Shown here one piece after another: positions 33,816 to 46,366 of a stretch of DNA of 64,000 nucleotides. This DNA is from Perilla frutescens (lineage: Eukaryota; Streptophyta; Magnoliopsida; Lamiales; Lamiaceae): positions 39,500,506 through 39,564,505 of the forward strand of contig BRKX01000014.1 in NCBI GenBank assembly GCA_026008535.1, read 5' to 3'. A program made the translations under genes and the position numbers. The notes under the pieces were generated by a model that was not told the DNA's origin, made no database searches, and saw only the letters and a list, made by a program, of their open reading frames with translations. The stretch's first letter is position 1. The number at the start of each line of letters is the position of its first letter.

Positions 33816-34946
33816 TTCGCCGATTTTCCGGCTATTTTTCGTACCCTCTTTCCGAGTTTTTCGAGCTTTTCAAGTCGTGTTATTTTCAAGTTATTTTAAA
33901 GTTTAAATTTTAGAGAAGCAATCAAGTTATTTCTGATTTATTTCGAGTAATCTATTCAAGTTATTCTCCGTCTAAAAATTTAGAAATCAAGACGAGATGT
34001 TCTTTAAATAAATCCTTCTCGAAACCTTATAAAGTCATAAAGTCGTGCTATCCATGTTTAAGTCCTAGCCGAGGGTATTTTAGTCGGGTATTATTTAATT
34101 TCATGTTAATAGCTAGAAATCATCGAAGTAGGCCGCTAAGTCGATAATTCGACTTTTGTAGGAGGAAGTGAGTCTCGTGGGAATTCGAAAGAGGATCATC
34201 AACTCGTTGCCTCATCTTTTGCTCCATAATCGAGGTGGGTAAATCTATACTCATCTAAAGTTTGAGCTAATAAGCTCTAGAAGTATATAGGGCAAATGAG
34301 ATTTCCAATAAAGCATTTTTGCTCTGCCTGATTGATCTCTGTACAAGGAAAGAAGGAAAGGAAGATATTATGTTATAATTGAGCTCTTAAGTATGTTTAG
34401 AAATGTTAGAAATATTAAAGTATTGTTTATGCTTAGCCTGAGATGTTTAGAATTGTCTTTTGTTACAATTCGTATTTGTTTACGTTTATCTCCTTGTATT
34501 TGAATGTTTATGCTTTGTTAAAGCTCGTAAGTTAAGGATTAAGGATTGCCTTGTTAGGGTAGCGTTAAATCTCTTATAGGCCGAGATCATGCTTTATTAA
34601 AGGATTAGCCCTTAGACGTTGCTCTAAGATTGGTTTTGCTAGCAAGATTAAGGAAGGAAGGAACTTAGCATTTCGCTTAAGCAGGAATTGAGCTCAGAAC
34701 TTTTAAAGGGAGTCACTGCTGGGTTAATTCCCTCGCAAACTTGTTTGGATATTTGAGGTAACCCCTCTTCTATCCTATGGCATGCCTAAGGGTGCAGTTG
34801 ACATCAGGTTTGAGCCAGGATAGGCCCAAAAGGAAAAGAAAAAGGTTTTACGGATATGGAGAGGGCTTTTGCGTTTTGCTCTCCATAGACCGTCAGTTAA
34901 TTGTTGGATATCTTGAAGTTATTAAAGTGTTTTCGTTAAAACCCAC

Positions 34947-34964
34947 TGAGTACATTAGTGCTCA
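34947..34964 (+). other. LTR stem-loop TGAGTAC...GTGCTCA
   Basis: A 7-bp stem with one G-T pair and a 4-base loop, preceded by CCCAC. Same type as 1454-1475. Confidence 0.6.
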
Positions 34965-35502
34965 TGCCCCATCTTTTTCAAATGTTTTCAGGTTGAGATG
35001 CTGAGGATGTTGGTGGCTGTGGATGTGGGTTGGCTACCAAGATTATTTTGCTATTATCTGAGTTTCCCTTGAAATCCCACTATGTGTTCTGTTACTCTGA
35101 TACACCCTTTCTAATTTCATTTGAGTTCTATTATGATTATCAAGACTCTATGAATATTTCCCCAGACATGATTATATAAATATAAGATGCATACTATGTA
35201 TTATTTCCGCTTCTCGAGTATAATTTCCTTTCGCCTATGAAGAAGCTTATTCACGTTGATATCTGTTATTCGATTTGACCTATGAATGGGTCTATGTTTG
35301 TTGGTATCTGATTAGTTAGCCACTTTATTCCGCTTAAACATGTTTCAATTTTAATAAAGTAAACCCGAGTTTCATCGTCTATTCTTCGGTAGTATATCTT
35401 GATTCGTAACCCTCTTTGTTAATCTCCCGCCTTTATTCATTAAATCTATAATAACACCCCGTCCCCAATCGTTAATCCCTATCTTGGGATCGGGCTGTTA
35501 TA

Positions 35503-36437
35503 GTTTTTTACCCGGAACCCCTGTAAAGACATGCAAACATGATCAGTAGCTCCAGTATCTACTACCCATGACTGGGTAGAACAAGTTGCTAAACATGTTT
35601 CCACAACAAGAGTGTGAGATGTACCTCTCTTCTTCTTCTTGTTAGGACACGCCGCCTTCCAGTGACCTGGTTGGCCGCACTTGAAGCACTTAGTCTTCAA
35701 CTTGAACTCCTCGGGAGGAATCTTTGCCTTTGGCTTCTTTGCCTTAGGCGCCTCATCTGCAGCCTTCTTAGGTGCGTTTCTCCTCTTCCTTTTTCCACCA
35801 GAAGAAGATGCGCTTTTTTCAGCTATGTGGGCCTGAGGATCGCTCTTTTGGATCAATTCAGCCGCCTGAAGATCTATGAGCAGTTCAGTCAGGCTGACAT
35901 CCCTTTTAATCATGTTAAAATTCAGCCTGAACTGCTCAAACTTCGAGGACAAGCTATGAAGAACAATATCGATTTGAGAATCGCCATCTATCTCTCCACT
36001 AAAGGTCTCGATCTCAGATAAATACCCCATCATCGTGAGAACGTGATCCCTAACAGATGTGGAGTCAAACATTCTCGCATCCATTAGCTTCTTCATTGCC
36101 AAATGGTGTGCCGAGCGGTTCTGATGACCGAATAGCTGCCTAAGGTTGTACATGAAATCATAAGCGGTTTTTATAGGCTCATGTTGATGTTGCAACACAC
36201 TTGACATAGATGCCAAGATGTAACAGTCTCTATCTCATTAGACCTAACCCACTTATCATATGCAATCTTTTGGGCTTCGTCAGAACCCTCATCTGGCTGT
36301 GGAGGACAAACCTCATCAAGTACAAACTTGTGTCCCTCAGCAATAAGAACTAAGTTAAGGTTACGAAGCCAGTCATTGTAGTTTTCACCGACAAGTTTGT
36401 TTTCTTTGGGGATTGAGGACAGATTGGAGAGTGCCAT
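35503..36437 (-). pseudogene. Copia gag and protease start, copy 2
   Basis: Start codon at 36435-36437 (MALSNLSSIPKENKLVGENY). A one-base loss near 36245 relative to copy 1 shifts the frame after VRSNEI; from 36216 the frame is open through gag, the CCHC knuckle (CFKCGQPGHWKAAC) and protease site SWVVDTGATDHVC to the gypsy junction at 35502. It retains the codons around DHVLTMMGYLSEIETFSGE that copy 1 has lost, and the CAG codon that is TAG in copy 1. Confidence 0.85.
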
Positions 36438-38573
36438 TGATGATATGAAATAACTGAAATTAAAACATGCAGTACAGTCACAAAACACGTTTAGGATAAG
36501 CAAACCTCACAAAAATTATATACTTTTCCACCGATACTTTAAAAACATCTTTTATAAGCCATGATAGTGTGGACATCTATAAAATTCATTTTTAAATAGG
36601 TTAAACCTTTAATTTGCCTCCAGTTGAGTTTCCTTACAACAAGCAAATTAATAGCCAGATAATAACACGGTCATTTAATCGTCTAACTGATAAGCCACGA
36701 TCGTGTGGACGTTTATCAATAAATTACATCTAAGTGTGCGCACCATTATCTTCGCACCAAGATCACTACTCAAATTTAATCGCTCCAGATGGAGGAGTCA
36801 GTTAGTTCTAATAGTGTTCTACAGCTATCCATTTAGGAGATTTAATTTCTAGAGAAATCTGTGATATGACACATCCGATATGGAGGAAGACCGATGTCAA
36901 CGCGCATGCCCATCACTTCTCAATTAAACCAGATTTTAATGGAGACCGTATGAGATTTCTACATACTTTGGTATGAATCTCTCCCACTTAGTTATTTATG
37001 TTTGAGGTTTCATTTTATCCCATTATCGAACATGCAAACATCACATAAAATGATAAACATCCATTGTATGCTTCAACATTATAAGCAACAGTAATATTCC
37101 AACTATCATGCCTTATATCTCATGTTGATTGATGAGATAAAACTGGAAAGTCAGCTCCGGAAACAGGGCTGGAACCGCCGCCCACTTCACCGTGCCTCGC
37201 TGAAAACCCTAGCTCCATTTTAGGGTTTCGGGATGTGAACCGGTGAACCTTCCTTTCTTGGTGCTAGAATATTGCTAGAATAAAAATTAATACAGACTAT
37301 CTATTCCAAAAGGAAAAATCTAATATTGCTAGAATAAAAATTACAACTCAAAAACTCGGTCTAACAGCTTTATATCTATTACATTAAAACAACGTAAAAT
37401 AAAACCTAGACCTAATCCATGGATTTTCTCATGGATTAAAATCACGTAGCCAAACCGGCATACGGCCAAACATTCATTCAACATAAACATACATCACATA
37501 AAATAAAGGAGCCATGATAGTTGGTAAACCTGCAAACAAACACAGTCTACATATCCAACAATCATACATTATATGATCCACATAAAATAACATATGATAT
37601 CTATGCATGAATATTAAATAATATTCGAATTTAACAATTAATTAAATTAATTAATTCGATATTATCCACAAGATAAAAATTATAAATTAAAAATAATTAT
37701 CCACCAATTTTAAACTTGCAATTTTCGAAAATATTACTAAAATAAATCTGGAAATTATTTAAAATTATCCACCAAATTTATTTAATATTTTCAATCCACC
37801 CTAATTAAATAATAATTGGATATTCTGATATAAATCAAGAATCTAATCCAAATATTATCCATAAGAATCTAAATCTTTAAGGATAAGGTTTGAAGATTTG
37901 ATCCACTTCAACATCTTCCAAAACCTATCCAAAATTAAATTCTTATCACAATTGAATTTGATAATTATTTGTATATATTCAAAAATCACCTTATCCAATT
38001 CTAATACATAGATTTTCAAAAATTACTAGATTAATAAATCTGAAAATTTGATCCACTTCAATTCTTCCAAATTTAAAAATCTATTTTCAAATCTATCTAT
38101 ATTAAAATTAGGTAAATTAAGATATACATCAAATAACATCAAATCTTAATCCAATCCTCAAAATTTTCGAACCAAATCCAAATAAAGTCTGGAATTTTTG
38201 ATCTTGATCAAAACATCATCCAAATTTTAATTCTAGTGACCGAAAATTTAAGAAAAAATTAGGGAATTTTTTAACTTCAATTTTTTGAAAAATTGAAGAC
38301 CAAATTTTCGATTAACATCATGAAACAAATCTGAAAATTTGAAGAACATCAAATATCATCCCAAATTTAATTCCATGACCATCGAAAATTCCAAGAACAT
38401 CAAAACTAAAATTTTTGAATTGCATCAAAAATTTATCCAAGTTTTGAACACCATAAAAATCGAAATACATGCACAATTAAATCTGAAAATTTAAACACCA
38501 TAAATTTATCATCAAATTTAATATGTAGTTCGAATTTCATGCTTGGATTAATGCTAGAACAATGCCAAAACCC
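36438..38573 (-). other. Long leader of copia copy 2
   Basis: Colinear with the copy 1 leader, about 2.1 kb, no gene. A small local duplication of ATTGCTAGAATAAAAATT lies near 37269 and 37325. The palindromic motif is present twice (36553-36580, 36690-36719). Confidence 0.75.
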
Positions 38574-38585
38574 GCTCTGATACCA
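38574..38585 (-). other. Primer-binding site of copia copy 2
   Basis: Exact TGGTATCAGAGC on the minus strand. Confidence 0.9.
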
Positions 38586-38587
38586 GT

Positions 38588-40010
38588 TGTTGGGGTTTTT
38601 TCGAATTAAACCACCGCAGGATCATTTGATTGTTCATTAATCCATGTTTATGCAAATCATATTTTTTATGTCAAATGCATGTTTATCACGTCACGCACAA
38701 AACCATGCAAAATGAATCTAATAAAGCGGAAGACATAGATTCGAATTACTTACAATTGTCAGACGGTCTGAGGACAAGATTACAGGACTAATCTTGCTGT
38801 TGAATGAATACAGTAAATGGCGCCACCTATGTCAAAACCGTCTACTACACAATTCCACTCCAAGATCTTCTGTTGTATTCCCGGACTGTATCTAGATTTA
38901 GAGTGGGCTGAAATCTACTAGATAGGTATGGATAATGTGGAGATAAAGAAAACAAAAGAGAGCTGATATGTAACACTAAAAATTTCGATCCCCACCTCCC
39001 TATTTATAACGGGGTGGTCGAAATTATCAAGCCCCAGACCTACTGGGCTTAGGCCTCTATCTCTTTTTCCATCTCCAGTCCATTCAAGTCATATTGGACT
39101 ACAACAGGGATCTAGAAGAATATTAAATTGGCCTACTAATTTATTTAATTTCTAATATCCAATAAACTTAGGATATAATTAAATAAATTAAGTATCATTT
39201 TTATTCCACTAAAGAAATAATACTGACCTACCAATTTAATACATATTTCTGAATATGCTTTCTCCTTAAGTCCAGCCATTCCCCGTGTTTAAGATATAAT
39301 GCCCATTAATTAATTATGTAAGCTTCTGACAGCTATAATTAATTAATATCTTATCCTTGAGTAGTACCACACAAGCTTTACTCATGTATGGAATAAATTC
39401 CACGTACAGGGTTTCAACATGAACTTGTGTTTCCTCAAGGGGACATCATCAACCTGGCACACCAGGACACGGTGCCCCTACATATTGCACAACCCATCAT
39501 AAGTGTAAATGTTACAACCCAAGATATCAAGATTATTGATTCTCTAAAAGAATCTCACCATTTGATAAATCAAAGCTACAACACTACACATATATGTCCG
39601 CCAACATATAGAGGTTAAGAACCCGAACTCTGTGGATTCTTATTCTCTCATTTAAGGTCAGAATAGAGAATAGAATCCTCAGTAGATCCTCCTCAATACA
39701 CTTGCCCGTGTACTAGAATAACCAGCTAGTCTAGATAAACCAACTATCAAATTATTCTACGGTGTACCGATGGTGGATTCAGGGCCATCTAAGCCGTGAG
39801 CTCTTTAATGCATTACAAGGAACCAATAATATGATATAACTGTGTGTTTACTCACACCATATCATCTACAATGTAATTATAGTGAACATGCATGTAAATA
39901 TAACAATTTAAATGCAAACAGTAACTACAGTTGTATTCATTCTATATCATCATAAAACCATCATCAATAATGTATACAAAAGACAGGTCTTCTAGTATAC
40001 AAAACCAACA
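38588..40010 (-). mobile_element. 5' LTR of copia copy 2, divergent variant
   Basis: 1423 bp. Its ends match the other two LTRs closely, but the segment 38925-39110 around the TATA box differs strongly, and 39470-39620 also differs. It ends CCAACA and abuts the truncated gypsy LTR of copy A at 40011. The outer 5 bp at the two ends of the cluster (TGGTA at 15491, CATTC at 40011) do not match. Confidence 0.85.
39000..39009 (-). promoter_or_regulatory. LTR TATA box, variant LTR
   Basis: TTATAAATAG on the minus strand in a changed context. Confidence 0.7.
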
Positions 40011-40489
40011 CATTCAAGTATATTAATCTACTATTTATATACTTCCATAATTCTTGATTGCAAAAATAATTAAACAACTAAGGTTATATATAAGTATATA
40101 TATATAATTATATATATCATTTTCTTTTCTCTTTTTATTTGCAATTAAATGATATGTATATATATAATGGATGTGTGTATTTGTATATATAAGTCATGCT
40201 AAATTAATTTATACTCGATAAATCATTTCCTAATTAAGAAACAAGCTAAATTCATATCTAGTTAAGGTTCTCAATAGAAATATAAGATGGTTTCGGGTAT
40301 CTCTAACCCACTAAATGACACATTTTACCCTAAAAGTGATCTATAGCGGTCAATATTCTTCCCTAACTTACCCTTAAGGGTAGCATAGACCATTCTTTTA
40401 ATACTAAAAAGTTTTGGATATTACATTTGTTCAACTATTAGATTTATATTCTCTATTAAATTTAGATGATAAAATTTTAGGGTATTCCA
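40011..40489 (-). mobile_element. Truncated 3' LTR of chromovirus copy A
   Basis: Matches 56880-57362 of copy B's LTR, including the TATATA runs and the GGTTTCGGGTATCTCTAACC block. The LTR start reads TGGAATACCC on the minus strand. The rest of the LTR is missing beyond 40010. Confidence 0.8.
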
Positions 40490-40499
40490 CTCATCCCCC

Positions 40500-41830
40500 T
40501 TAAACTAATTTCATCCCGAAATTCACGTACTTAAGAACATCTCAGAATATTGTTGACTCATCTCGCTTTCAAGTTCTCACGTTGCTTCTGTTCGATTATG
40601 ATGATTTCATTGCACAAGCACCAATGGAATTCGCTTGTTTCTTAGGACTTGAACTTTTCTATCAAGAATTTTATGGGGGTTTTCCTCCTACGACATATCT
40701 AAACGTAGATCTAACTCACATTCTTTGACAACGTGTTCTAGGTCAAACATGTATTTTCTGAGCATAGAAACATGATATACATCATGAACTTGTGACAGGT
40801 CCGATGGTAGAGCTAATTGGTAAGCAACCTAACCAATTCTTTCTAGTATCTCAAATGGCTAATAAACCTTGGTTTCAACTTGCCTTGTTTTCCAAATCTC
40901 ACAACACTTCGTGTTGGAGATACCTTTAAGAAGACTTTTTTTACCGACTTGAAATTGTAGGTTTGTTCTGCGCTTATCTACGTAAGCTTTCTGTTTGCTT
41001 TGCGCTTCTTCCATTCTTGTTTAAATTCGGTCAATTATCTCGACAGTGGTCTGTACAATCTCTGGACCCAATATTTTCCTTTCTCCAAATTCATCCCAGT
41101 ACAGGGGTGATCTGCATTTTTGACCATATCAGGCTTCATATGGTGCCATCTTTATAGTTGATTGATAACTATTGTATACGCAAACTCTACAAAGGGTAAA
41201 ATGTCTTCCCAGCTGGTATTTTCAACCAACACAACTCCCCGGAGCAAGTCTTCCAAAATTTGTATCGTTCTCTTTTACTGGCCATCTATTTGGGGATGAA
41301 AAGCGGTACTAAAGCTTAGCTTTCTTCCCATTGCTTTGTGGAGACTTTTTCTAGAACCTTGATATAAAACGTGTATCATGATCCAACGTGATAGAAACTG
41401 GAATTGCATGCAGTTGAACAACCTCCTTTACATAAATCTGTGCCAACTTGCTTAATTTTGTTGTTGTTTTGATCGGTATGAAGTGTGCTGATTTGGTCAA
41501 TTGATCCACGATGACCCACACAGTTGAGTTCTCTTTTGCTGATCTTGGTAAGCCTACCACAAAATCCATCGTTATATGCTCTCATTTCCACTCTGGAATT
41601 TCCAATGACTGCAATAATCCTGAAGGCCATTGATGTATGACTTTCACTTGTTGGCATGTTAAGCATCTCTCTACAAATGATGTTATCTCTCTTTTCATAT
41701 TATTCCACCAGAAATATTGTTTCAAGTCCTTGTATAGCTTTGTATTGCCTAGATGTGCAATGTAAGAAGTATTATGAGTTTCTCTCATAATTTCTTACTT
41801 TAGTGTGTTGTCAATGGGAATGCATAGTCT
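40500..41830 (-). pseudogene. Integrase and chromodomain-like end, chromovirus A
   Basis: Zinc site HLGNTKLYKDLKQYFWWNNM and CLTCQQVK (41788-41640), then MDFVVGLPRSAKENSTVWVI (41569) with the first Asp. The second Asp region and the rest are in broken frames to about 40650. The C-terminal part reads LVQ, TGA (40607-40609), NHHNRTEAT, TGA, ELESE, the tail of a chromodomain-like module with two TGG-to-TGA changes. Confidence 0.75.
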
Positions 41831-41913
41831 GTACAGAACATTAGAGCTCGGTCATTAGCTTTCCTAAATTCTTTTGGTTCACCCATTTTGACTCTTTGTC
41901 TTATCTTCTCCAA

Positions 41914-43211
41914 TCATTCATCCTTTGGCTGAGCTTCTATGATTCTTGACCATAGTTCTGGTATAGCTACCACTGTAGCTACCACACTGGTTGTAGAGCT
42001 TGGTGCAAACACCAACTCTAATTCTATATTTTCCATTTCTATTACAAGTTCTTTCTTATCCGTGTGAAGATATTCCAACACTCCTTGTTTATTTCTGCTC
42101 AATGCATCAGCTACTACATTTGCTTTCCCAAGATGATAGTGTATCGTACAATCATAATCTTTCACTAACTCCAACCATCTTCTCTGTTTCATATTACGAT
42201 CTTTCTGCTCGAAGATATACTCCAATCTCACATTTCACCCCATAAAGATAATGTCTCCAGATCTTAAGTGCATGTATGACGGCAGCAAGCTCCAAATCGT
42301 GGGTTGGGTAGTTTAGTTCGTGAGGTCTTAATTATCACGAAGTATAAGCTACCACCCTTCCCATTTTACATCAGCATGCATCCTAAACCCAATTTAGACG
42401 CACCAGTGTATATCACAAATCCTTCCATTTCTTATGGAAATGTTAAAACAGGTGTAGTACTTAATTTCATTTTTAGTTTCTGAAAACTTTGTCCACATGC
42501 TTCAGTCCACTCAAATTTGACCTTTTTTCTCAAAAGTTGTGTCATTGGCCTTGCTAACTTTGAGAAATCTGCATTGAACTTTCGGTAATATCCTGCTAAA
42601 CTGTTAAAACTTTTTATCTAATGAATACTGGTTGGCAATTTCCACCTCCTCACCGCCTCGACCTTTACAGGATCCACCTTGATCCCTTCTACTAACATAA
42701 TGTGCTCGAGGAACATTACTTCATTTAGCTAAAATTCACACTTACTGAATATGGCATATAAATTTTCTCTCCGTAATGTTTCCAGCACTAGAGTCTAAGT
42801 GTTCTTCATGTTCTTTTTCATTTCTCGAGTAGATTAGTATGTTGTCAATAAAGACTAACACAAATTTATCCAGATGTTCATGGAAAACCCAATTCATCAA
42901 ATCCATAAAGACTGCAGGTGCATTTGTTAACCCAAATGACAACACTAGGAACTCATAGTGGCCATATGTCATTCAGAATGTAGTCTTGGTATACCCTCTT
43001 CACTTACCTTAACTTGATGATACCCAGATCGTAGATCAATCTTGGAAAAGACTTTTACACCTGTTAATTGATCAAAAAGATCATCTATTCTCCAAAGTGG
43101 ATAGTTGTTCTTCACTAATATCTTGTTCAACTCTGAATAGTCAATACACATTCTCATAGTACCATCCTTCTTTTTGACGAACATAATTGGAGCTCCTTAA
43201 GGCGATAGATA
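41914..43211 (-). pseudogene. RT and RNase H remnants, chromovirus A
   Basis: The RT pieces read FVKKKDGTMRMCIDYSELN, FSKIDLRSGYHQVKV and YGHYEFLVLSFGLTNAPAVF. The catalytic box reads VFIDNI (42841-42849), with the second Asp changed to Asn. A frameshift follows EEHL. The connection and RNase H end are recognisable at 42231-41914 (RRWLELVKDYDCTIHYHLGK, NVVADALSR). An in-frame TAA (43197-43199) replaces Trp in SPWGAP. Confidence 0.8.
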
Positions 43212-44186
43212 TCAGTTATGAAATTCTTTTCACCTACTACCAAGTCTAAGTTCTTACAAATACTATCAGCTAAAAGTGTTTGTCCTAAGGGAATGCTTAC
43301 TGCTAAGGCTTATTTTCCTATTTCTAATTTTAGATTAAGACGTTCACATGCATCTCTAGATATAAAGAAATGTAAAGCTCCAGTATCAAATAAAGCAAGC
43401 ACAGGTATATCACACAAACTAATCATACCTGCCAAATTTCCAGGGTTTTCGGCTGCCTCTTGCTGGTTGAGAACATTCATTCTGGCTTGTTGTGGTGCAC
43501 AAGGACCTTGATTCCAGTTTTGTTGAGACCTTGGATTACCTCTATTTTGTTATTATTTCCTCGACCACCTCTACTTTGTGGTCCCGTATTTCTCATGGCC
43601 TGTCTGAACTGTGGCCTCTGCTGCTGCTGCTCTTACATTCCAGAATTCTGTTGGCATTTACTAGCATAGTGACCTTGTCATCCACATCGATAGCATTGGA
43701 CACATGGCCTAAAGTGACATCTGTTACAAATTGCACACATCGGTGAATTTCCTTGATAGCCCTGAAATTTTGGCGCAACATTCCCCTGCCCTACAGGCCT
43801 TAGCCCAAAGTTTCTTCCTCATTGATAGTTGTGCTGAAAGTTCTTTCCTTGATAGCCTTATTGTGGACCATTCTACTTTCATTTTCCCATCTGATCCCCA
43901 ACTACTGGCTGAGATGTGGAATCCTTCGGTGTTCCCTACATTGCCTCAATGCTAAGTGCCTAACTCAATATTTGACCATAGCTCGTTTTAACTTTTTCGA
44001 CCAGTGAGGTACCTATTTTTGGTTTCAAACCTATGTGAAATTTTTCAATCCTCTTTTCCTCTATGTTGACTGTCTGTGGTGCGTATCGAGACAACCTATT
44101 GAACTGCAAATCATAATCTTCCACTGATCTATTCTCTTGATCGAGATTCCAGAATTCATTGGCCTTCTAATGCTGATAATGTGTCG
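43212..44186 (-). pseudogene. Gag C-terminal and protease remnants, chromovirus A
   Basis: Protease motif LLFDTGALHFFIS near 43390 keeps the catalytic Asp. The zinc knuckle is in broken frame at about 43600-43740 (C-X2-C-X4-H-X4-C, YRCG..GHYASKC). Gag capsid remnants extend to 44186. The deletion at 43212 removes codons between protease and RT that copy B still has. Confidence 0.75.
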
Positions 44187-44208
44187 GTGTGTGTGTGTGT
44201 GTGTGTGT
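44187..44208. repeat. GT microsatellite
   Basis: Eleven GT units exactly where copy A stops matching copy B (B reads GGTATATACTTTT). Confidence 0.9.
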
Positions 44209-44550
44209 TTTAATTATTAGGAATTTTTCCTCTTTTTATGCAAATTTGAATACTATTTCACATATAATGAATTTGAACATCAAAAGATATATGCAATATT
44301 CAACATGATATTTAACACAAATACACAATGATGTATTACCTATTATTCATTTTTATATAAAAGAACTTATTTTAATATTATTAATATATTATTATTTTAA
44401 CTTATTATGTATTCAATAAACCTTATAACTTTAAATTAATTTTATCCTTCTAAAACAGGGTTTTATTTTACATATTAAATTATAAAAGAATTATCAATAC
44501 AAGACCCGAAGGATGATTTATCTATCAATATAGAGCCAGATTTGACCTTA
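44209..44550. other. AT-rich stretch without a gene
   Basis: No ORF, repeat boundary or motif recognised. With 54408-54552 it forms the pre-insertion DNA into which element G inserted. Confidence 0.5.
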
Positions 44551-44555
44551 AATAT
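44551..44555. other. Target-site duplication of element G, left
   Basis: AATAT, identical to 54403-54407, directly outside TGTAGCG. Confidence 0.85.
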
Positions 44556-45163
44556 TGTAGCGTCCCAAACTACTCCGTTTGGCCATGTCACTTATCATAC
44601 AATTTACTTACTCATTTTGGTGTGCTTATTTTAAATTGAGCGGAAGCTAAGGTCAAGTTTCACTATGAGGAATGAATTCATAATTCCCAATACAAATTTT
44701 TCACAATTATAACATACAACCTATCAGATCTAATTTGTCACACAACATGGCATTTAATGGAAGCATTGCATAGGCCCAACCATATCAATCATACGATCAT
44801 CTAACCTATCGGGCTCATAGGTTTGACACAACCCGCCGTCTAGCACCCTAAATTAACATACATAATATAGGGTCAACACATACTTCACACATAGAAGGCT
44901 CCAAGGTCGAACGACCCGCCTTTAAAATGTTTTGCATAATGTCAAGTTAAATATATCATAACTACAAAATAGGGCTAATCCCATCCCCAACAATCATTGA
45001 TCATAAAAACAAAAGGAGAATGATCAATGTAATATTAATAGTGTAAGTATTTCAAAAGAGAGCGTGCAAAAGTAAACACAAGCTTGTGGGGGTTTCTCTT
45101 GTGTTCACAACGCTCCTACTCAGGCCTCAACTCCTCAACTTGAAATTCATTAAATGAATGGGG

Positions 45164-45185
45164 TGAGTATTTAACAACATACTCA
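45164..45185 (-). other. LTR stem-loop TGAGTAT...ATACTCA
   Basis: Perfect 7-bp stem, 8-base loop. The same occurs at 52549-52570 in the other LTR. On the minus strand it is preceded by CCCAC as at 1454 and 34947. Confidence 0.65.
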
Positions 45186-45383
45186 GTGGGGAACACTGTA
45201 AACAGTTATAGCCAATTGCACAAGTGAAAATATAACATATGGATACTTCTTTTCTTTGTGGAGACTAGCCTCAACCCCGTAGGGCCCAAACATCATGATG
45301 CCCCCGTTAATGAACCTCTTTATCCCTGTAGGGATGCCCGCAGGCTTATTATCCCCCAGGGAGGACATTAACGAGTCTATTAT

Positions 45384-45443
45384 CGACCCCGAAGGATCTC
45401 TTGGTCGACCCCGAAGGATCTCTGTTCTGTCCCGAAGGGTCTC
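45384..45443 (-). repeat. Short tandem repeats in element G 3' LTR
   Basis: Units of GTCGACCCCGAAGGATCTCT type, about two and a half copies; the other LTR has more. Confidence 0.75.
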
Positions 45444-46333
45444 ATTCATACTTATACAATCAAAGCACAACAATAACTATAACCTTACACGTGTTCACAG
45501 TTTAGAGTTACCCCACCTTATGAGACACTTTCAAATCTTTTCAACCTTTGAGATACTCCTTATCCGTGCACAAGTCGTCCACCTCGAGCCCCAATACGTC
45601 ACTAAGTACCTTTCAATTCCCTTTTTCATTTTAGATGTCGAGTTATTCAATTAAATCATAATTTGACCAAACACATGCTATAATTTTCTTTAAGGTCTTC
45701 TTACATATCCATATATACAATCATGGATATACAAACTCATAATATGATTTTGGACTCAAAATACACATTAAAACTCTTTGAAGCATTTAATGAAGCACAT
45801 TACGTGCACTCATTCAAACCACATGATCATGACTCAAATTAAATCCTTTAAACACAAGATTTTAAATACATGAACCTCTATCCTAGGGCTCTAACATACA
45901 TGAAAATCAACTCCATACAATCATCATAACACCTCCAACCAAACACAACAATTTAAGGGGAAAATAGGGTAAAAATCCAAACCCTAGCAATAATGAACCA
46001 TAGAGATTTCAATTTGACAACACATATAGTTTCTATGGAGTAAATAAACCATATGTTTGAGATATCAAAGCATGAGGATCAATAGAATAGAAAAGCCCTA
46101 ATTTTTGGGACTTAAACCCTAAATTCAAATCAACAAGAATGGAACTTAATCATCAAGATGGAAGTTGTATGAGATTACCTTAGATGATGGATGATAATGA
46201 TGATAGAATCCACTCCCAAAAGTTGAAGAATTTCTTGAGAGGGTTGGGAGAAAAATCGCCTAAGAGGAGAAAGGAAATGAGGGTGAAAAGGGTTAAGTGT
46301 GGTACTTAAAGAATGGAATTTTCCGAAGGGAGG

Positions 46334-46366
46334 CGCGACCTAGGGGGGTTGCGTTTTGGGGTCGCG
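46334..46366 (-). other. GC-rich inverted repeat in element G LTR
   Basis: CGCGACC (46334-46340) with GGTCGCG (46360-46366), inside a block containing the word GCGCGACC also found in the LARD LTRs. The copy in the 5' LTR has lost the pairing through C-to-T or G-to-A changes (53765-53800). Confidence 0.6.

Larger units (their letters stand above)
32174..35502 (+). mobile_element. Plus-strand gypsy (chromovirus-type) 3' LTR
   Basis: 3329 bp from TGTAACACCCC to GGGCTGTTATA, where the final CA has become TA. A TATA box lies at 32880-32887. A GC-rich island occurs at 33640-33815 and the conserved stem-loop at 34947-34964. It joins copia gag-protease sequence directly at 35503, so the gypsy element had inserted in the copia protease region and the left part of both was later deleted. 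Confidence 0.8.
40490..44186 (-). mobile_element. Chromovirus copy A interior
   Basis: Colinear with copy B (57363-61510) with a deletion of about 490 bp at 43212 that removes the protease-RT joint. It starts with a polypurine tract (AAGGGGGATGAG on the minus strand) and ends in mid gag at a GT microsatellite. It is riddled with stops and shifts. Confidence 0.8.

Noticed and set aside
33500..33913. Long overlapping frames on both strands
   Set aside because: They are a by-product of a GC-rich block with few stop codons; Pro/Gly/Arg-rich nonsense composition.
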